A stretch of 64,000 nucleotides of DNA from VAZQ01 sp036557705 (GTDB lineage Bacteria; Pseudomonadota; Alphaproteobacteria; Rhizobiales; Xanthobacteraceae), in assembly GCA_036557705.1 (NCBI GenBank), contig DATBHB010000192.1, positions 37,052 through 101,051 of the forward strand, read 5' to 3'. Made by a program: the position numbers and the translations under genes. Positions 9,109 through 17,537 of the stretch are shown here, piece after piece. The notes beneath the pieces are model-generated. The model searched no databases, was not told where the DNA came from, and saw only the letters and a list, made by a program, of their open reading frames with translations. Positions within the stretch are counted from its first letter, which is position 1. Every line of letters begins with the position of its first letter.

Positions 9109-10086
9109 TCAGAAATCGGGCTTGTCGGCGCGCGGGACGTCCGATTCCTTGTTGTTGTAGTACTCGTGGCGGTTTTCGGCGCAGACGCCTTCCGATATGC
9201 GCTCGCCGCCCGGCGCATAGGTAATCGTGGCGGTCCAGGGCATCGTAAACACGCCCTGATCCTCGACCGTGAGATGCAGCTGCAGGAATTTCTCGTCGCG
9301 GTGCCGCGTCCAGGCATCGCCGGCAAACAGCCAATTCTCTTTTCTGTTCCGGTCGAGCGCATCTTTGACTTCATCGTAATCGCGCAGCCGGTAACGTTCC
9401 ACCACGTGCAGCTTGTCGCTATAGGGCGTACCGAACAAATCGATCATCGCGTAGGGACGATCGGTCTTGACGCCGACGGTATCGACCACGAGGGTGTCGC
9501 CCTCGTAATGGCCGACGGAATCTCCGTACCAGGACGGCTTGAGCGCTGGCGGGTGGGAGTCATTGAGGCGCACCCGGCGTACTTCGTTATCTCCGCTGTA
9601 GATCATGATGACCTGGTCGGGCTGCTGTATCACTTCGACGCTCTGCTGCTTGTAGATGAACAGCATCGGAAACGGCCAACACTGGCTCGACGCGTTTGGA
9701 TAACTGATGCCGGCAAGCGACATGTCCCCGAACCGCTTCACCGCGGCTGCCGCCCATGGCTGCAAGATTGGATTGTGATAATCCCCGACCAGCTGGTCGT
9801 AGTCGCTCACGCCCACTTTGCTCGGAGGCAAGGCGGCCGAACCGCCAGCACCGGCGGGCCGTTGCTCGGCCCAGCGGGACAGGTTGGTTACCGGGCCGGG
9901 ACCCGAGGCGGGCGGCTCGAACCAGGGAAAGGCGGGGTGTGTCCATACGCGGGAAAAGTCCGGAATCGATGCGACGCCTTGTGTTTCGCTGCCGGCCGGC
10001 GCGCCCGCCAAAGCCGCCTGTCCCGCGGCGGGGATAGCGGCCGCCGTCGCCAACGTCAGAAATAGAAGGAAGTTCCGCCTGTACAT
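9109..10086 (-). CDS. Secreted protein of unknown function (paralogous family, copy 2)
   Basis: The 325-residue protein has a signal peptide (MYRRNFLLFLTLATAAAIPAAGQAA). The mature part shares conserved blocks with the protein at 7951-8859: YHNPILQPWA, SSQCWPFPMLF, PDQVIMIYSGDNEVRRVRL, KPSWYGDSVGHYEGDTLVVD, DKLHVVERY, VCAEN and the terminal KPDF. The two genes are convergent and flank a repeat block, so they look like a local inverted duplication that has diverged. A third, more distant member lies at 53182-54018. The function is unknown; export and the conserved aromatic and acidic residues suggest a periplasmic enzyme or ligand binder. Confidence 0.8.
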   Translation of the reverse strand: MYRRNFLLFLTLATAAAIPAAGQAALAGAPAGSETQGVASIPDFSRVWTHPAFPWFEPPASGPGPVTNLSRWAEQRPAGAGGSAALPPSKVGVSDYDQLVGDYHNPILQPWAAAAVKRFGDMSLAGISYPNASSQCWPFPMLFIYKQQSVEVIQQPDQVIMIYSGDNEVRRVRLNDSHPPALKPSWYGDSVGHYEGDTLVVDTVGVKTDRPYAMIDLFGTPYSDKLHVVERYRLRDYDEVKDALDRNRKENWLFAGDAWTRHRDEKFLQLHLTVEDQGVFTMPWTATITYAPGGERISEGVCAENRHEYYNNKESDVPRADKPDF

Positions 10087-10413
10087 CGGTCATCTCCCGT
10101 TCATGACCACGCCGTTCGATGTAACACAGAGGGCGCCGATGATACACGATTTCCGGTTGGCTGGCGACCGTCGAGCAAACCGCGCTCGCATTCCCATGCG
10201 GTTCGCCAACGCCGCGCCATCGATCGAAGAACGCCACAGCAATGAACTGATCGAAGATTTGCACCGCGACCGGATCGGCGCTGGCGGTGCGCCGGACCGA
10301 TCCTTCCGCAGCGGTGCGGCGTTTTTCCGGTCTGGTGAGAAAAACAGCCGGCACTTTCGCTAAGGACGTGCTACACTCCCGCATACCGGATATATCTCGG
10401 CAAGGTGCAGACA
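10087..10413. other. Divergent intergenic region, no gene seen
   Basis: About 330 bp separate the start of the secreted-protein gene (minus) from the PPOX gene (plus). Open frames here are short and lack conserved features. The region should hold both promoters, but I see no operator-like palindrome. Confidence 0.5.
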
Positions 10414-11040
10414 ATGGATGCAATTACGGATCACTGGGTAACCAGCGTTGACGAATTGGCGACGATGTACAAACGACCGACGGAGCGTGTCCTCAACAAG
10501 GAGCGCGATTACGTCGACGTGCTGGGCCGCGCCTTTATTGCTGCCTCGCCGTTCGTCATTCTGGCAAGCGGCGGGCCGCAGGGCTTCGACTGCTCGCCCA
10601 AGGGCGATAAGCCCGGTTTCGTCCAGGTCGAGGACGACGGCCGAACGCTGCTGATTCCCGATCGGCCGGGCAACAATCGGCTCGATGGCCTCAAGAACAT
10701 GATCGAGAATCCCTGGATTGCGCTGATTTTCCTGGTGCCGGGAGCAAACGAAACCTATCGGGTCAACGGCCGCGCCCGCATCAGCCGCAATCCGAATCTC
10801 AAGCGTCGCTTCGCCGTAGACGGAAAGGAGCCGCGGACCGTCATTGTTGTCGCTGTCGAACAGGCGTTTCCGCACTGCCCAAAGGCGCTCATTCGTTCCA
10901 ATCTATGGCAGGCTGGCGCCGGGGACCGGCCGCAAGGCGTGCCGACGCACGGTAATTTCGCGGCCGCGCGCACGCCCGGCATGGATCCCGACGCCTACAA
11001 CGCAGAATATGCCAAGCGGCTGGTGACCGAGCTCTACTGA
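10414..11040 (+). CDS. Pyridoxamine 5'-phosphate oxidase (PPOX)-family flavin protein
   Basis: The 208-residue protein resembles FMN-binding split-barrel proteins annotated as MSMEG_1061-type or general-stress PPOX proteins. Recognisable parts are the helical N-terminus (WVTSVDELATMYKRP), FIAASPFVILASGGPQGFDCSPKGD, the FMN-site strand DDGRTLLIPDRPGNNRLDGLKNM, and EPRTVIVVAVEQAFPHCPKALIRS. Such proteins use FMN or F420 for small-molecule redox chemistry; the substrate is unknown. ATG 10414 was preferred over the in-frame GTG three codons upstream because AAGG lies 8 bp before it. Confidence 0.82.
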   Translation: MDAITDHWVTSVDELATMYKRPTERVLNKERDYVDVLGRAFIAASPFVILASGGPQGFDCSPKGDKPGFVQVEDDGRTLLIPDRPGNNRLDGLKNMIENPWIALIFLVPGANETYRVNGRARISRNPNLKRRFAVDGKEPRTVIVVAVEQAFPHCPKALIRSNLWQAGAGDRPQGVPTHGNFAAARTPGMDPDAYNAEYAKRLVTELY

Positions 11041-11066
11041 GCGGGTCGCTTATCGTCCGCGATAGC

Positions 11067-11093
11067 GCAGGGCGGGTTTCAAACCTGCCCCAC
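11067..11093. repeat. Imperfect palindrome (GGCGGGTTT/AAACCTGCC type)
   Basis: CAGGGCGGGTTT and AAACCTGCCC form a hairpin just after the PPOX gene. This is the same family as the palindromes at 19094 and 35830. It lies between two convergent genes and may serve as a bidirectional terminator. Confidence 0.55.
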
Positions 11094-11123
11094 AGGCGAT
11101 TTTGCCCAGCCCACGAGAGTGTC

Positions 11124-11879
11124 CTACAGCCACGTCCTCGGCTTGATGAGGGGAACATGCCTGCCGCGGCCGGACCAGGTTGCGGTGCGCACGCCCGACT
11201 CGAATTCGAACGCGCCGACCACCCACGCAAACAGCGCTCCAAATCCAAAGCCGCCGATGTGAGCCCACCAGGCGACCGAGCTTGCCATGCCCGGACTGGC
11301 CAGTTCGGAAGCACCCTGGAAGATTTGCAGTCCGAACCAGATCAGCGCGAAGGCGACCGTCGGAACGGAGAAAAACAGTGGAATGATGATGAGGAGAACC
11401 ACCATCACCACGCGCTCGCGCGGGAACGTGATCGCGTGCGCCGCGATTACGGCGGCAATCGCGCCTGAGGCGCCGAGCACGGGTTCGGTCGAATTGGCGT
11501 GCGTCCAGACGTGGACTGCGCTCGCCGCGATGCCTCCGCCAAGATAGAGAACCAGGAACATGAGCCGGCCGAGGCGCCCTTCCATCGCCGGACCGAAAAT
11601 CCAAAGAAACCACATGTTGCTGATCAGGTGCAGCCAGCCTCCGTGCAGGAACGTGTTGGTGAGAAGCGGCCACCAGTCGGCGGGGTCGAGCCCCAGCCGT
11701 ACCGCCAAGGCAGGATTGGTGTAGCGAATCGGAATCAGCGCGTAATGGACCAGGATGCCGTTCTGCTCTCGCAGCGGCATGTCCCACATCCACAGGAACA
11801 CCAGCGTATTAACGGCTATGAGCCCGAGCACCACGAGCGGCCGGGCGGCGCGGGGGGCCGTGTCGGTGAATGGAAACAA
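11124..11879 (-). CDS. Rhomboid-family intramembrane serine protease
   Basis: The 251-residue membrane protein has six predicted helices. The rhomboid active site is visible: GASGA with Ser138, AHIGGFGFGA with His207, and the oxyanion-side HLISNMWFLW (His84, Asn88). Rhomboids cut single-pass membrane substrates within the bilayer; the substrate here is unknown. The best in-frame start I see is a TTG at 11879 giving LFPFTDTAPR, weakly preceded by GAGCGAGG, so the exact start is uncertain. It stands alone, transcribed away from the cytochrome fusion gene. Confidence 0.9.
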   Translation of the reverse strand: MFPFTDTAPRAARPLVVLGLIAVNTLVFLWMWDMPLREQNGILVHYALIPIRYTNPALAVRLGLDPADWWPLLTNTFLHGGWLHLISNMWFLWIFGPAMEGRLGRLMFLVLYLGGGIAASAVHVWTHANSTEPVLGASGAIAAVIAAHAITFPRERVVMVVLLIIIPLFFSVPTVAFALIWFGLQIFQGASELASPGMASSVAWWAHIGGFGFGALFAWVVGAFEFESGVRTATWSGRGRHVPLIKPRTWL

Positions 11880-11946
11880 ATGCGGGCCTCGCTCATCCGG
11901 CCATCCGTTCTGACCGGCAGCCGTCCGCCAGGAGATATGATCTGCC

Positions 11947-11997
11947 GTAGCCCGGATTGGAAGGTGCCCCCCTGGGGCACCTGAAAATCCGGGCTAC
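11947..11997. repeat. Palindromic repeat of the GTAGCCCGGATT family
   Basis: GTAGCCCGGATT and AATCCGGGCTAC form the outer stem; AGGTGCCCC and GGGGCACCT form an inner stem. The outer arms are shared with the hairpin at 37735-37802, so this is a second dispersed repeat class. It lies between the cytochrome fusion stop and the rhomboid start. Confidence 0.8.
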
Positions 11998-12025
11998 GAA
12001 GTACGCGAACCCGCAAGCGAGCCGG

Positions 12026-14098
12026 CTATTCCCGCGGCTGGACGCGGACCAGGTAGCTGTTGTGGTCCACGTACCAGAAGGTGACCGGGGTGGTGGAGTT
12101 GTCGATCCAGGTGCGCCGGTCGTGCGAGAACGGCTCGGGCAGTACGTATTGAGTCCATTTCTCGGTCTGCGGATTGAGCCGCAGAATCCGGCCGCTGTGC
12201 AGCGCGCCCGCCCATACCTCGCCGCGCTTGTCGGGCATCGCTTCATAGAAGGTCACGTAAGGCACTGGCGGCCAGAATTCGCGGATTTGCCGGTTCTTGA
12301 CGTCGAGTTCGAGTAGCGCGCCGCCGCGGCCGCCGAACCAGGGATTGCCTTGCGCGTCGAAGCCGCCGCGGGCGGGCGTCGAATCCTTGGAGACGCTGTG
12401 CACTTCGAGAAGCTGATTGGTCTGCGTGTCCATCAGCTCCATCGTGTCGCCGCCGCCCGCCGCCGAGCCGCCGGCCCAGAAGCGCCCGTCGTCGGTAACG
12501 ATGTTGTCGTAGGGGCTCGCGAGGCTGATGCTTCTGAACGGAACGCGCTCAAGAAGCTTGCCGGTCTTCGAGTCTATTTTCTGCACCGCCTTGTTGCGCG
12601 CAAACCAGACGGTGCTGTCGGGTCCGATCGAGAAATTGCCGAAGCCGGGCGTGTTCAGCGCTTCCTGGACCGGCATCGGGATGATGGTGAAGCTTTGGCT
12701 CACCGGATCGAACCGCACCAGATTGTGCGCCCAGTTTTCCGAGGCCCAGACCACGTCGTTCTTGTCGACGGTGATGCGGTGGGTGCCGGGAAGAACACCG
12801 TCCGGCGTCGCCGGAACCTCGTGCTCGGTCACGATGCCGGTCCTGGGATCGAGCATGCCCAGGAACGGGGTGCGATGGCTCGAATACCAGATGTTGCCTT
12901 TGGAATCGCCCGACACGTCGTGGGTGGCGAGCAGCACGTGCGGCAGTTCGTATTCGGTGACCACCACATTGGTGGCCGGGCCGTGCGCGCGCGGGAATAC
13001 CTGAATCTCGCCCATCTGGCTGTCCGGCCCGCGCACCCGCGCCAGCCATTTCACCAGCATGTCCTCCTCTTTGGCGTCGGCGCGCGCTCGCCCGCGCACG
13101 ATGAGCGGCGAACCGCTGTAGTGGAGCATGCGGAACAGCATCAGCCGCCAGCTGCGCTCGTCGAGGCGGTTGCGCATGATCTGCTCGTAGCCGTGGCAGC
13201 CTTCGCCGCAGGCGCGGCTCAGCGTGTGCTTCTCTTCGGCGGTGCCCGGCAAGTTCCAGACCCACTCGACTCCGCTGAGCTGGGTGAGGACCTCCGGCGT
13301 GGGGGGAAGCAGGTCCGTTTCCGAGCGGCGTTGCAGCACGATATCGTCGAATTTGGCGCCGTCGGCGACCCGCACCGCATCCCGCTGATACGGAAGAAAC
13401 TCAAGCGGCTTTGCTATCCGCAACGTGTAGGAGCCCACAAGGAGCCGCGGGAATTCATATTCACCGCTTTCGTTGCTGTAGACGGTGGTGCGCACCGCGT
13501 TCGGCGCGATCAGCTGCACCATGATGCCTTCGAGCAGATGGCCGTCGGCACTGCGCACGAGGCCGCGCGGCCCGCCGCGCAGATTGCCGCGCTCCGGCAT
13601 TACCGGCGAGTTCTGCGCGTTCGCCCGGTACCACGGATTGGCCGGCGGATTGGTCTCCTTATAACAGCAGCCGTCATGCAGATACGCAAGAATATCGGCG
13701 ATGTCGGCGTCCTTGAGGGCGGTGCCGAATCCCGGCATCTGCGCGCTGCCGTTTCGGATTTGATTCGCCACCGACTCGTCGCTGACCGGCGCGCCGGTCA
13801 CCAGGTTGGCGCGGCTGAAGACTCCTTTGAGGCTCGGCGCCGGCGAGCCTGCCGCGCGGGTGTAGTCGTTGTGGCAATTCCAACACTTGTAATAATAGAT
13901 CACCTCGCCGCGCTTGGGACCGCTCTTGGCCGCGACATCGTAGTTGAAAACCTCGACCGAGCGCTGGAGTTCGTTCGACGCCGCGGCGGGCCGCGCCGGC
14001 TCCTGGGCCTGCACGCTGACTGGCGCGATAGACGCCGCGTAGCCGATTGCTGCGATGGCGACGGCCGCCGAAAGCGCACGCGCGCGACTGATCTGCAT
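12026..14098 (-). CDS. Secreted cytochrome c fused to a streptogramin-lyase-like beta-propeller
   Basis: The 690-residue protein has a signal peptide, then a class I cytochrome c domain with heme motif CWNCH at 72-76 and probable Met121 ligand (AQMPGFG). A carboxypeptidase-regulatory-like beta domain follows (about 170-255: LLEGIMVQLIAPN, GEYEFPRLLVGSY), then an unusual ACGEGCHGYEQ segment. The C-terminal 330 residues look like a Vgb-type propeller (DSKGNIWYSSH, DKNDVVWASENW, GPDSTVWFARN, DAQGNPWFGG). It probably couples periplasmic oxidation of a substrate to electron transfer; the substrate is unknown. ATG 14098 follows GGGAGGAGAACC. The Rieske-FAD gene is transcribed divergently. Confidence 0.85.
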   Translation of the reverse strand: MQISRARALSAAVAIAAIGYAASIAPVSVQAQEPARPAAASNELQRSVEVFNYDVAAKSGPKRGEVIYYYKCWNCHNDYTRAAGSPAPSLKGVFSRANLVTGAPVSDESVANQIRNGSAQMPGFGTALKDADIADILAYLHDGCCYKETNPPANPWYRANAQNSPVMPERGNLRGGPRGLVRSADGHLLEGIMVQLIAPNAVRTTVYSNESGEYEFPRLLVGSYTLRIAKPLEFLPYQRDAVRVADGAKFDDIVLQRRSETDLLPPTPEVLTQLSGVEWVWNLPGTAEEKHTLSRACGEGCHGYEQIMRNRLDERSWRLMLFRMLHYSGSPLIVRGRARADAKEEDMLVKWLARVRGPDSQMGEIQVFPRAHGPATNVVVTEYELPHVLLATHDVSGDSKGNIWYSSHRTPFLGMLDPRTGIVTEHEVPATPDGVLPGTHRITVDKNDVVWASENWAHNLVRFDPVSQSFTIIPMPVQEALNTPGFGNFSIGPDSTVWFARNKAVQKIDSKTGKLLERVPFRSISLASPYDNIVTDDGRFWAGGSAAGGGDTMELMDTQTNQLLEVHSVSKDSTPARGGFDAQGNPWFGGRGGALLELDVKNRQIREFWPPVPYVTFYEAMPDKRGEVWAGALHSGRILRLNPQTEKWTQYVLPEPFSHDRRTWIDNSTTPVTFWYVDHNSYLVRVQPRE

Positions 14099-14334
14099 GG
14101 TTCTCCTCCCCATCTTCGCGGCGGATATTCTTCAGATTCATCGACCGCCAGGGCATCAGCATGCGCCATTCGGGCTTGTCGGGCAAGTGAGTTGCCGGCC
14201 GCTGATCCAAAGCTCATCGGGATCTGGCGACCCCTCATCTGGCGTGGCCGGAACAAGTTTGGGCATGGCGAGTCATCTCCCAGGAATTCCACGGAACCCG
14301 CCTGCTGATAGTCACCGTCTTCTCGGAGGACGCC

Positions 14335-15864
14335 ATGAGCGAGCAATCCAAGCCCAAGGGGCCCGATCTCACGCAGGGCATCGCGATCAACGCGGTTGGG
14401 GACGGCGGAATGATGGGCGGGCATGTCGGTGAGGATGCCGTGTTGCTCGCACGGGTCGGCGATGAATTCTTCGCAATCGGCGCGACCTGCTCGCATTACG
14501 GCGGGCCGCTGGCGGAAGGGCTGCTCGTCGGAGGCACCGTGCGCTGTCCTTGGCATCACGCATGCTTTAGTTTGCGCAGCGGCGAGGCGGTCAGAGCGCC
14601 GGCGTTCAATCCGATGCCCTGCTGGCGCGTGGAAAAAGCCGACGGCAAGGTTTTTGTGCGCGAGAAGATCGAGCCGGCTGCTGGGCCGAAAACAAAGGCT
14701 CGCAGCAGCGGCGATAAGGCCAGCCGCGTCGTGATCGTCGGTGGCGGGGCGGCGGGATTCGCCGCGGCCGAGATGCTCCGGCGCGAAGGCTTTGACGGCA
14801 GCCTGACGCTGATCTCTTCCGATGAGTCTGCGCCCTACGACCGGCCGAACTGCTCGAAGGATTACCTTGCCGGCAATGCGCCGGAAGACTGGATGGCGCT
14901 TCGGCCGGACGATTACTACCGGAACCAATCAATCGACCTTCAACTCCGTGTCGAAGTGAATGAAATCGATCCCCACGTGCGCCAAGTGACGCTCGCCAAT
15001 GGACGCAGTGTCCCCTTCGACAAGCTGCTGTTGGCGACGGGTGCCCAACCCGTTCGCCTCGACGTTCCCGGTGCCGATCAGCCGCACGTCCACACGCTGC
15101 GCTCGCTCGCCGATTCGCGGGCAATCATCGCCAAGGCGAAAGAGGCGCGGCGTGCTGTCGTCATCGGTGCAAGCTTCATCGGGCTCGAAGTGGCCGCCTC
15201 GCTGCGAGCGCGCAACATCGAGGTCCATGTCGTGGCGCCCGAGCACCGGCCGCTGGAACGCGTGCTCGGCCGCGAATACGGCGATTTCATCCGCGGCCTC
15301 CATGAAGAGCACGGTGTCGTGTTTCATCTCGAAGACACCGCGTCCGCCATCGACGCAAACAACGTGCGGCTCAAAGGCGGAGCTACGCTGCCTGCCGATC
15401 TCGTCGTCGTCGGCATCGGGGTGCGGCCACGAATCCAATTGGCGGAACGCGCAGGGCTGAAAATCGATCGAGGCGTAACGGTGAATGATTATCTTGAAAC
15501 CAGCGCGCCGGGAATCTTCGCAGCCGGCGACATCGCGCGCTGGCCGGACCCGCACAGCGGCGATGCTCTTCGCATCGAGCATTGGGTGGTCGCCGAGCGC
15601 CAGGGCCAGACCGCGGCACGCAATATCCTCGGCCACAATGAAGCCTTTGCCGAGGTGCCCTTCTTCTGGAGCCAGCATTACGACGTGCCGATCAACTATA
15701 TCGGCCACGCCGAGAAATGGGACGGCGTCGATATCGACGGCGACATCAAGGCGCGCGACTGCCTGGTGCGCTATCGCCGCAACGGCAAGGTGCTGGCGGT
15801 CGCCTCGATCTTCCGCGATGTTGAAAACCTTCGCGAAGAAGTCGCGATGGAACGCGCCGGTTAG
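14335..15864 (+). CDS. Rieske-FAD/NAD(P) oxidoreductase fusion (AIFM3-like)
   Basis: The 509-residue cytoplasmic protein starts with a Rieske [2Fe-2S] domain (Cys52-x-His54 in CSHYGGPL, Cys71-x2-His74 in CPWHH). A pyridine-nucleotide-disulfide oxidoreductase module follows: VVIVGGGAAGFAAAEMLRR for FAD, VVIGASFIGLEVAASL for NAD(P)H, and TSAPGIFAAGDIAR for the flavin. Fusions of this order resemble eukaryotic AIFM3 and self-contained ferredoxin reductases for Rieske oxygenases. It probably passes electrons from NAD(P)H to an iron-sulfur acceptor; no oxygenase gene is adjacent. The ATG follows TCGGAGGACGCC. The 235-bp divergent gap to the cytochrome fusion gene contains both promoters. Confidence 0.92.
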   Translation: MSEQSKPKGPDLTQGIAINAVGDGGMMGGHVGEDAVLLARVGDEFFAIGATCSHYGGPLAEGLLVGGTVRCPWHHACFSLRSGEAVRAPAFNPMPCWRVEKADGKVFVREKIEPAAGPKTKARSSGDKASRVVIVGGGAAGFAAAEMLRREGFDGSLTLISSDESAPYDRPNCSKDYLAGNAPEDWMALRPDDYYRNQSIDLQLRVEVNEIDPHVRQVTLANGRSVPFDKLLLATGAQPVRLDVPGADQPHVHTLRSLADSRAIIAKAKEARRAVVIGASFIGLEVAASLRARNIEVHVVAPEHRPLERVLGREYGDFIRGLHEEHGVVFHLEDTASAIDANNVRLKGGATLPADLVVVGIGVRPRIQLAERAGLKIDRGVTVNDYLETSAPGIFAAGDIARWPDPHSGDALRIEHWVVAERQGQTAARNILGHNEAFAEVPFFWSQHYDVPINYIGHAEKWDGVDIDGDIKARDCLVRYRRNGKVLAVASIFRDVENLREEVAMERAG

Positions 15865-15902
15865 ATTAGCCGAAAGAGAAATTGCGGGCGGCAGCCGATT
15901 CT

Positions 15903-16286
15903 GCAGGGTGGGCAAAGGCGCGCTTGCGCGCAGTGCCCACGCGTCCGGGCATATGATTCCGCATTATCGACGTGCCAGCATCGAAGGCGGAACACTGTTC
16001 TTCACGGTCACGCTCGCCGACCGCTCAAGCGATGTGCTGGTGCGGTATATTGATCGTTTCCGGCGCATCAACCGCATGATCCAGCAACGCCAGTCATTCG
16101 AAACAGTCGCTATCTGCCTTTTTGCCCGACCATTTGCATGCGGTCTGACGGCTTCCTTCCGGCGATGCCAATTTTCCGCTGCGCTGGAGCTGATCAAGGC
16201 CGGTTTCTCAGCGGCAACTTCGGAGAGTGATCGAACGCCGGAACGCGTGGGCACGGCGCGCAAGGGCGCGCCTTTGCCCACCCTAC
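15903..16286. mobile_element. Decayed REP-RAYT element: transposase relic between inverted REP copies
   Basis: The left copy (15903-15943) reads GCAGGGTGGGCAAAGGCGCG into GTGCCCACGCG. The right copy (16244-16286) is the same sequence inverted, ending CGCCTTTGCCCACCCTAC. Between them lies a broken REP-associated tyrosine transposase gene. This arrangement matches elements in which a single-copy RAYT is flanked by the repeats it mobilises, and makes this a plausible source or passenger for the many repeats elsewhere in the window. Confidence 0.75.
15953..16240 (+). pseudogene. REP-associated tyrosine transposase (RAYT) fragment, frameshifted
   Basis: The ATG at 15953 opens HYRRASIEGGTLFFTVTLAD with a following RSSD, the hallmark N-terminus of RAYT/IS200-like Y1 proteins. 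The continuing helix ends DRFRRINRMIQQRQ. From about 16120 the expected FLPDHLHAV-RLPSGDANFPL sequence (containing the HLH metal-binding motif) appears in a shifted frame with TGA where Trp is usual. LIKAGFS then appears back in the first frame. So at least two frameshifts and one nonsense change are present, and the catalytic Tyr region is gone. It is non-functional. Confidence 0.8.
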
Positions 16287-16458
16287 AGATGCCCGCTCCT
16301 GGTACATGATGATTTTCGCTGCACGGCACAATTTCAGTTGCGAGTTCTCCAGCGGCGCGACATTGGTCAAACCTTGTCAATGGGTTGACACAAAAGCGCG
16401 AGTGCGCCGCTCAAATATACTCGACGTTATCCATCATCTCCTCGGCCGAGAGCATCAC

Positions 16459-16770
16459 TCAACCCCTCCGCTCCGTAAGGCGTTTAGCGAGCTTGGACGG
16501 CGAGCTGCTACGTAGCGCCTCCAAGAATGCGTTCCCCTCGTCGATATCCCGCTCGATCTCGGCTTGATGGTCGTAGTAGTACGCAAGCGCGGCATGAACT
16601 TCGGCCAACGATAGGTCGTATTCCGCGCAGATCTCGTCCACTGTTTTGCCCAGTCTCAAGTGCCAAATTGCTATATCCTCGACCGAGATGCGGCGCCCGG
16701 CAATCCGAGCCTTCCCGCCAAGGGTACCTGGGGTTGCGACGATGTGGCGGTCCAGACTTTGCGTGGTCAT
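16459..16770 (-). CDS. DUF433-domain protein, possible antitoxin without its partner
   Basis: The 103-residue protein has the DUF433 signature: HIVATPGTLGGKARIAGRRI, VEDIAIWHLRLGKTVDEI, then YDLSLAEVHAALAYYYDH and a charged tail. Many DUF433 proteins are antitoxins encoded just before a PIN-like (DUF5615) toxin. Here the sequence downstream on the same strand (below 16459) has no such gene, only a 14-codon open frame, so the protein appears orphaned. GGAGGG lies 12 bp before the ATG. It follows the nitrile hydratase genes on the same strand but is separated from them by a tandem repeat. Confidence 0.82.
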   Translation of the reverse strand: MTTQSLDRHIVATPGTLGGKARIAGRRISVEDIAIWHLRLGKTVDEICAEYDLSLAEVHAALAYYYDHQAEIERDIDEGNAFLEALRSSSPSKLAKRLTERRG

Positions 16771-16812
16771 GAGTTAGCGCGCCCTCCGGTGTAAGGACAT
16801 GACCGAACTGCA

Positions 16813-16864
16813 CAAAACTCCGTCGCAAACCGGGCATACAAAATTCCGTCGCAACCCGGGCATA
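16813..16864. repeat. Two tandem 26-bp repeats, possible IS end remnant
   Basis: ACAAAACTCCGTCGCAAACC-GGGCAT is followed directly by the same 26 bp with two substitutions. Read on the minus strand, the ATGCCCGG-TTGCGACGGA pattern with multiple copies resembles the repeated terminal binding sites of IS21-type elements. No transposase is present. It lies immediately downstream of the nitrile hydratase beta gene. Confidence 0.6.
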
Positions 16865-16880
16865 ATGGACATACCAGTCG

Positions 16881-17537
16881 TCACGCCGGCTCCAGATAGG
16901 GCTCCCACGCCTCGATCGAGACTTTGAGCGTCGGATCGGCGCTCTTGCCCCACAATTCGCGGCCGTCGAAGCACACCGTGTAGAGCCATTGCGGATTTTC
17001 GCCTTGCCCGATCGCCACCGTGTCGGGAAAGACGTGACAGCCGCGAACGCATTCGATCACGCCCGTGCGCCCCCGCGCGTAGCGCGGCAGCCGCGTGTGA
17101 GTCGCGGGATGCATGTTCTGCGTGCGCACCCGGTCGCCGACCTTGAAACGTGCCGGCGCGCGCGGCGGCCGCGCATAGGACCCGCGCGTGAGCGCCGTGC
17201 CGACCTCGGCGGCCGTAAGCCTGCGCGGCAACGGCTTTCCCGGACGTAGCGAACGGCCGGCGGCGATTTCATCGGCATCGACGAGACCATATTCGAGCAG
17301 CAGCTTTTCGAGCCGCGTTGCCCATTTCTCGTAGTAGCTCATCGACAGGTAATCGACCGGCGCAAGCTCTTCGATGGCCGCGCGCGAGCGGTCGATGGTC
17401 CACACTTTCGCGTAGCTCATCGCCCGATTGAGTGCGAGCGAGCGCGCCTCCCATTGGGAATGGAACGGCGGCTCGTTCGGCTCGGGCTTGACCGGCCCGA
17501 AATCCTGCATCCCGCCGAGATCGTGAATCCCGTTCAC
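16881..17537 (-). CDS. nthB: Nitrile hydratase beta subunit
   Basis: The 218-residue protein begins with the family start NGIHDLGGMQDFGPV. It ends with the conserved barrel containing FKVGDRVRTQNMHPATHTRL, ARGRTGVIE, GCHVFPDT and WLYTVCFDGRELWG. With the alpha subunit it hydrates nitriles to amides. The start is GTG at 17537, overlapping the alpha stop codon as GTGA, which argues for coupled translation and fixes the start. The usual third gene (activator/metallochaperone) is missing downstream, where a tandem repeat and a DUF433 gene stand instead. Confidence 0.95.
   Translation of the reverse strand: MNGIHDLGGMQDFGPVKPEPNEPPFHSQWEARSLALNRAMSYAKVWTIDRSRAAIEELAPVDYLSMSYYEKWATRLEKLLLEYGLVDADEIAAGRSLRPGKPLPRRLTAAEVGTALTRGSYARPPRAPARFKVGDRVRTQNMHPATHTRLPRYARGRTGVIECVRGCHVFPDTVAIGQGENPQWLYTVCFDGRELWGKSADPTLKVSIEAWEPYLEPA

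Noticed and set aside
12350..14308. A 652-codon plus-strand open frame opposite the cytochrome fusion
   Set aside because: The minus-strand gene has signal peptide, heme motif and repeats; the plus-strand frame is rich in Arg/His/Ala as expected from antisense of high-GC coding sequence.
16306..16458. A PIN-like toxin partner for the DUF433 protein
   Set aside because: Only a 14-codon frame follows on the same strand. No DUF5615-like sequence was found.
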